From Unio delphinus (taxonomy: Eukaryota > Mollusca > Bivalvia > Unionida > Unionidae), in assembly GCA_029339505.1 (NCBI GenBank), contig JAQISU010000032.1:5332001-5396000 (forward strand): a stretch of 64,000 nt of DNA, written 5' to 3'. Made by a program: the position numbers and the translations under genes. Within the stretch, counting starts at the first letter, position 1, and the number at the start of each line of letters is the position of its first letter. This document shows positions 12,445 through 64,000 of the stretch, in pieces. A model generated the notes under the pieces. That model was not told where the DNA came from, did no database searches, and saw nothing but the letters and a program-made list of their open reading frames with translations.

Positions 12445-12730
12445 TTTGAAGAGAAATTTTGTGTAAATATATTTCTCCAAGAATACTGATCTTACCGCTT
12501 TATTAGTAAATCCTCCCATACCTACCCACAAATGCAATCATCCTCAGTGATGAATCAATGGGCTAATACTAGTACCACATTTTTATGGGTAAGGGGAGAT
12601 AATAGGTAAGAAGTTTTTCTATTTGTCCTTATCATACATAGACAAGAAAGATGTAATTGTTTCGTCTTTCTGGAATTGCTGGATGAGAGACATCAAACAG
12701 TTTTAATTTATTCCTAATGTTAATATGATT
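12445..12730. mobile_element. DIRS terminal-repeat relics
   Basis: AAATTTTGTGTAAATATATT then TCTCCAAGAATACT matches the left end of the DIRS copy (44230-44265). ATACATAGACAAGAAAGATG and TTTCGTCTTTCTGGAATTGC, near 12635-12690, match its right ITR. Only end sequences survive. Confidence 0.5.
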
Positions 12731-13121
12731 GGACACATAATTTCACAAAAACGTAATTTTTTACTCTAACAAATTTGCTTTCTCCACTAATGTCTGCATC
12801 TTTCAACCTGCTCTGTTTCTTTCAGTCTGGCATTTTCTGTCTGGATCTCTAGCATGCTGACTGATAAACTTACAAATTTGTCTCTTAATTTCATATTTTT
12901 ACATTCCCCAAAATTCCTTCCATGGAATCTTGCAGAATCAAATTGGTTAGTTTTTCTTGTAAATGTTCTTTTGCTATCATTTCATCAATGTGACCTACAT
13001 GAATAATATACTTCAGCTTTGCACATAGTGTTTGGTATGTCGTTAAAGTTTTACAAATTCAGGCAAAGTTTAAATTGTACTGTCTTAGATTGATTTTTAG
13101 TATTTTATAAGAGTTACATTA

Positions 13122-15116
13122 CAGTGGGACCCCGCTATAACACCCCCCGTTATAACACGAATTCGGATATAACACGGCCATGGCATGGCTCCCGAAATTT
13201 CAGGTAATTTATTACAGGTATTTTTCTCAAAGACCAAAAAAAAAATAATTTAAGTATGAAAAATAAAATACGTCAAGAGTTTAATTATCATTCTCATACT
13301 CGTCTAAAAAGTGCGAGAAAAAAAACGTGCAAAAAATGTATTATCATTTTGGGGAGGAAATCAAACACAAAATCGAATATAAAATAACCGTTGTATGGCT
13401 CCTAAAATTTAAAAAATGAACAAATTTCTTCTAGTTTCGTGCCTGTTAGAGGTTAAGATTCGGCAAATGTAGTTTTGTGAGAAAGCTTGCCAGTAGCTTC
13501 TCATGGGTCGGTGGTTCTTTCCGGGGTTTGTCCGGTTTCTTCCTCTACCATTAATACTGGCCGCCATGTATAGCCTATATTGTGCTAAAAATGGCGTTAA
13601 ACCATAAAAAAAACAAAAACTAGTTTCGTGCCAGAATAAACATTGGAAATACGAACCAATTGCTGGGCCTACTGAGAACTTTGATCTTTGTTTATTGTTG
13701 AAAAATTACATCTCATAGGTGTCAATATTATTATTACTGATCCCTGAGCAATGAAGCCATCGTGTCTACTTTGTGTCTGTCTTGAATGCATTCCGAATAC
13801 AATCGTTGTTCTAATAATCTCCGATATACATGTATGTTCTCTTAATTTCATACACAGCTAAGCAACAGCCAATGCGGGGGTTGACATAAGATTCTCACCA
13901 GAATGTATAAATCAATTAATTTAAGTACATTGTTTATCATCAAAGTGAACTGCCGAGCTAAACTTATTCAAATCCCAGGGAAACGATTTATACAGCATCA
14001 AAGAAACAAAAGCCGCCAACATCTTTGCGTGGCTTGGCGGTGTTGTTTTATGCAATCTGTTGACTAGTAAATTTGAATTCTGCAACTGAGAACTATAATT
14101 GACTTTGCCAAGAGCAAACGTGACATTAGCAGAAAGCAGCTAAAAATCACAAAAATAATAACTATTGACAGATGAGAAATGTAATGGTATAAAATGTATA
14201 CGACACAGCGGTCTTGGAAATGCTTAATTGCGCGTATTTGAACGCAAAAATTTGATCTGGGACACATAAATCACTCCATGCAGGAGTCCTCCGTACGCAT
14301 GCAAATAGCTGGGCGACAAACGTTAGTGTTGATTACTTTATCATTTTAACTGTGCCGATATTTACAGTGACATAATTCAGTGGTTAAAATACAGCCAGTT
14401 CTGCCTGCTGTATTTATTAGAGTACATCAAAAGAACATGACGCAATAGCCTTAGCGGCAAGTTCAAAGGACTTTGACTAGCAGCTTGGGTGGGAAAATGT
14501 GCTGAAATTTACAATGACTGAATTCAGAGACAGAAAGATCCTGAGATGTACATGTAGTTATTATAAGAATACACTTTAGCTTCCATTATTTAATCTACGG
14601 ACACGTACTATTTCATCATTCATTACGTACACCGGTTACGTAATTTTTTTTATTTTCTTTTCATTGAATTCAGTCACATAATGATCTGAGACAAAATTAT
14701 TGAATATTTTACATCCGTGTGTGGATATTTTCGATGGAAATATTTGTATTATGGATTCAATGTATGTTACAAGATTTGCTGGTGAGTACACGGTGTTGAT
14801 ACTCTTTTCATGCAATAGATAATACATATATATATAAATTAGACACGTATGTAAAGATGCATGGTTCTCTGAATAAAGTAATATATTATATCTGCAATTT
14901 CTGTTACCACATCAAATGTTTTTCTCATTTAATATATATTGATCAAAAGTGGTAATTGTGCCATGCATTTACACACCTGTCTTTATGTACCCACCCACCC
15001 CAAATTAAATCCGAAAATATATTGGTATTGTACATGGTTGCTTATAACACGGTTCGGTTCATAACACGGTCGGATTCTATGGCTCCCAACTACCGTGTTA
15101 TAGCGGGGTGCCACTG
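13122..15116. mobile_element. Non-autonomous pogo/Tigger-type (Tc1/mariner superfamily) transposon
   Basis: The ends are inverted: CAGTGGGACCCCGCTATAAC at 13122 and, on the minus strand, CAGTGGCACCCCGCTATAAC ending at 15116. TA dinucleotides sit immediately outside both ends (13120-13121, 15117-15118), the target duplication of this superfamily. Subterminal TATAACACGG motifs occur several times inside each end. No transposase frame is visible in its 1995 bp; a SINE fragment is nested at 13453. Confidence 0.85.
13453..13605 (+). mobile_element. 5'-truncated SINE inside the pogo-type element
   Basis: Core and tail of the same SINE family: CTTGCCAGTAGCTTCTCATG, GGTCGGTGGTTCTTTCC, ATGGCGTTAAACCATAAAA. 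The tRNA head is missing. It is nested in the 13122-15116 transposon. Confidence 0.7.
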
Positions 15117-15119
15117 TAT

Positions 15120-16390
15120 TAAACATTGTCACAAACACAATGGAATAAACCACAATAAATTGCTCAAGATGAGTCAATGAATTTTACATGTGAGATTCAT
15201 CACTAATGGCAAAAAATCTTTAAAATTTGTTCAATCCAAAATCAATAATGGCACCATTACTATAAATAGAAAAATTTTAAATAATTTTGAAAAATGATTT
15301 AAGAGAACTGGACTAAATTTGACAGAAAGCATTCTGACATAGATGACTTGGAAGTTTGCACAAATAAACCATCATCAAATATAGTCATCTTTACTAAGAG
15401 CAGAAAAGCCTTTAAAACACTATCCTTGAAAACCAATGAACCAAATTTTACAACATTTAACAGCATCCTCGATGAAGGTCATTAGGCCAATCTGTAATAT
15501 GAATGCCATTACTAAAAACTGTACACTGTTTAATAACTTCTAAATGACACTTAACTGAACTTCACCAAATTTGCCAGTGTTCTAGTTTAAATGCTTTTCA
15601 TATTTACAGAAATACTGCTGCTTTTACTAAAAGCAGAAAAAAAAACTTTTATGAAAATAACTGCTTGGCAGAAATTAAGTAACTTGGAATATTAATGTGA
15701 CAGCAAATATGGATGAAGATGTAAAGGCTAGGGAAAGCATGGAATAGTTGTTTTTATAACTTTATGCAATCAACCGCATTGGAACCAATTTTTTCAGAAA
15801 GCATCCAACTTACCCGGCGTAATGCAAATTATTGTAAATTATGTGAATTTTTCAAAGCACTTGGGTAATGTCCCTTTCGGGATTGTGGGCAACTGATTCC
15901 ACATCAAACTTTATCCAAGTTACCTCTACAAATTAATGAAAACACCATCAAAAGATGGCCTGACAACAGTCATGCCTACAGTACCTTGCATCAAATTGCT
16001 CCAAATGTGGTGTAAAAATTACTCCAGCGTGTATAAGAATTTCCACTGTATAGGACTTTCCATCTGAAACAAATTGTATTTCTTTCCAAAACTAAAACTA
16101 AAAAGTACATTCCAAAGTTCCCTCAGATTTAGAAAATATTTATCAATTTAAATTTATTCTTCACAAAATAATGTCATTTATTATCTAAATAGAGATAATT
16201 ATCACCTAATGTATCTTATTGATCTGTTTGCGCTCTCTTTGATAATAGATGGATTAAAACAAATATAGGATGTTTCAAACTTATCTGCTTATATGTTAGT
16301 GAGTGCTGTGTTAGTTAACATTTTAATCAAGAAAAAACTTTTCTTGCTAAGAACATTTTTTTTTAATTAAAAAAATTCTTTCTAAGCAAT
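15120..16390. other. Intergenic, no recognised feature
   Basis: AT-rich sequence between the pogo-type element and the TTC7 3' end. Repeated 'CCAAATTT..ACA..' phrases hint at an old repeat, but I cannot define it. Confidence 0.4.
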
Positions 16391-16395
16391 GTCAT

Positions 16396-16401
16396 TTTAT
16401 T
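16396..16401 (-). promoter_or_regulatory. Probable TTC7 poly(A) signal
   Basis: The first AATAAA on the minus strand after the stop codon gives a 3' UTR of about 250 nt. No transcript evidence is available. Confidence 0.4.
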
Positions 16402-16647
16402 ACAATATCAGTTTAAGTAATTAAAGTAATGCGGTTCATAATTACATGGAATACCTTCTGTAGGCACCATTAGTAAACCACAATAACACTGAAGAGTGGA
16501 TCATGACTCGATGCTGGTAAAATTGGTATAAATGTATTTTCAAATAGGCCATGTAACAATTAATTGTCTTAAGTCTCCTTGCCTCAGTCTTTTAAGAATA
16601 AACTTATCAACATACAAACAGCTATATTTACACATAAATTTGTATTA

Positions 16648-63003
<46,356 letters not shown>

Positions 63004-63109
63004 CTGAAAATAAGAGAGACAATATTGAAGGATGATGCATCATTTAAAAAAACAATACAGCATAGCTTGGTACTGTATTTAGCCAGTTACCATATTTTAC
63101 TAATGATAA

Positions 63110-63400
63110 TATAGCCATTTACCTTTTCCCCAATGATACACTAGCTTGAGGGTGATGTGCAGTAGTCTGTTACTGTATTTCTCCAAAGATAAGCTTGTGG
63201 GTGGGGAAGCATGTAACCATAATATTCCAATGATAAACTATGTTGTGGAGAAGCCTGTAACCATATTATACCAATGATAAACTTTGGTGTGGAGAAGCCT
63301 TTTATGATATTTCTCCAATGGTAAACTTTGGTGTGGGAAAATCTGTAACCATATTAATCAAACAATAACTCTGGTGTGGGGAAGCCTGTAGCCATACCAT
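63110..63400. repeat. Degenerate tandem repeat, about 50 bp x 6
   Basis: Units of the type CCAATGATAAACTTTGGTGT, GGAGAAGCCTGTAACCATA recur six times with drift, 107 bp upstream of the TTC7 exon at 63003. Confidence 0.85.
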
Positions 63401-63404
63401 ATTT

Positions 63405-64000
63405 CATGTCATTTTTCATACACAAAAAAATTATTATTAATTTCAGAATACGCAAAATTATATGTAAAATACATAATTATCATCTGGTGGAATGAAAATT
63501 AAAGGGATTGTACCTGAACAAGTTCTAAGGAACACATGCTACTCAACAACCTAATGGTACAAACGTACAAAGTAAACATATATTTTGTCTCATTCTGCTC
63601 TCAACACAAGAATCTAATTACAACAAAAATAAAAGTACTCAAAGATTTTTGTTGTTATTAGTGAACAAGAGAGAGAGGATTATGTCTCGATGTGCAAGCT
63701 TGTCTGCATTTAGAGATATGTAGCTGTTATGTTGTGTAATATTGGCAAATTGATTAAGATGAATGAACATGTATTAGTTATGAGTAGTATTTATTGGTAA
63801 ATTGTACACAACGATATGAGACCACATTGTCAAGAAATTACATGCAACATGTATTTTTACAGCATCAATAATCTCATTATCAAATTGCAATAAAAAGAAA
63901 AGAACTTGAAACCATGTTTTAGTGCGTGTGATGCGTGCAGGTGTGTGTGTGAGAGCTGTGTGTAAAAGCAAGAGAGATGAAACAAAATTTTGTCAGTGTA
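63405..64000. other. TTC7 intron, no recognised feature
   Basis: AT-rich. The next upstream TTC7 exon is not within the window as far as I can see. Confidence 0.5.

Overview
This window is animal nuclear DNA: AT-rich, with long introns, short exons, many microsatellites and dense transposon debris. tRNA-derived SINEs, DIRS and Mutator-type elements, and an integrase-before-reverse-transcriptase Ty3/gypsy element together suggest a lophotrochozoan, most likely a mollusc (inference). No species can be named from the sequence alone.

Two host genes are supported. Near the left edge, on the plus strand, are the last two coding exons (3019-3125, 6630-6682) of a mitochondrial ribosomal protein L33 (bL33m) gene. 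From 16648 to 63003 on the minus strand lie twelve phase-consistent exons encoding the C-terminal 467 residues and stop codon of TTC7. TTC7 is the TPR scaffold of the plasma-membrane PI4-kinase III-alpha complex. Its 5' exons lie beyond the right edge. The two genes are convergent, with about 10 kb of repeat-rich DNA between them. One TTC7 intron uses a GC donor. One exon's 5' splice site sits at the head of a 27-bp tandem array that repeats the splice site itself.

About 46 kb of TTC7 introns holds most of the interesting material: (i) a 5.1-kb Mutator-like element (29270-34386) with about 190-bp inverted repeats, an 11-bp target duplication and a decayed multi-exon PHD-like/FLYWCH/MULE transposase gene cut by a LINE tail; (ii) a Ty3/gypsy relic (about 35600-37760) with integrase upstream of RT and a 9 x 50-bp expansion inside its pol sequence; (iii) a ZBED5-like hAT element (39773-43291) with near-perfect 8-bp target duplication, itself interrupted by an unidentified 801-bp insertion; (iv) a 7.05-kb DIRS-like tyrosine-recombinase retrotransposon (44226-51279) with inverted terminal repeats and an internal complementary region; (v) an older DIRS relic at about 59950-61480 and scattered DIRS ends elsewhere; (vi) non-LTR retrotransposon pieces at 33284, 34740, 54093 and 58580; and (vii) several minisatellites, including an 840-bp array near 28.0-28.9 kb. 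The MRPL33-TTC7 interval carries a 2-kb pogo/Tigger-type non-autonomous element (13122-15116), a BED-finger element relic (about 9711-10735), SINEs and DIRS ends.

All TE coding regions are broken by frameshifts or stops. Assignments come from motif and protein recognition by eye, without database searches.
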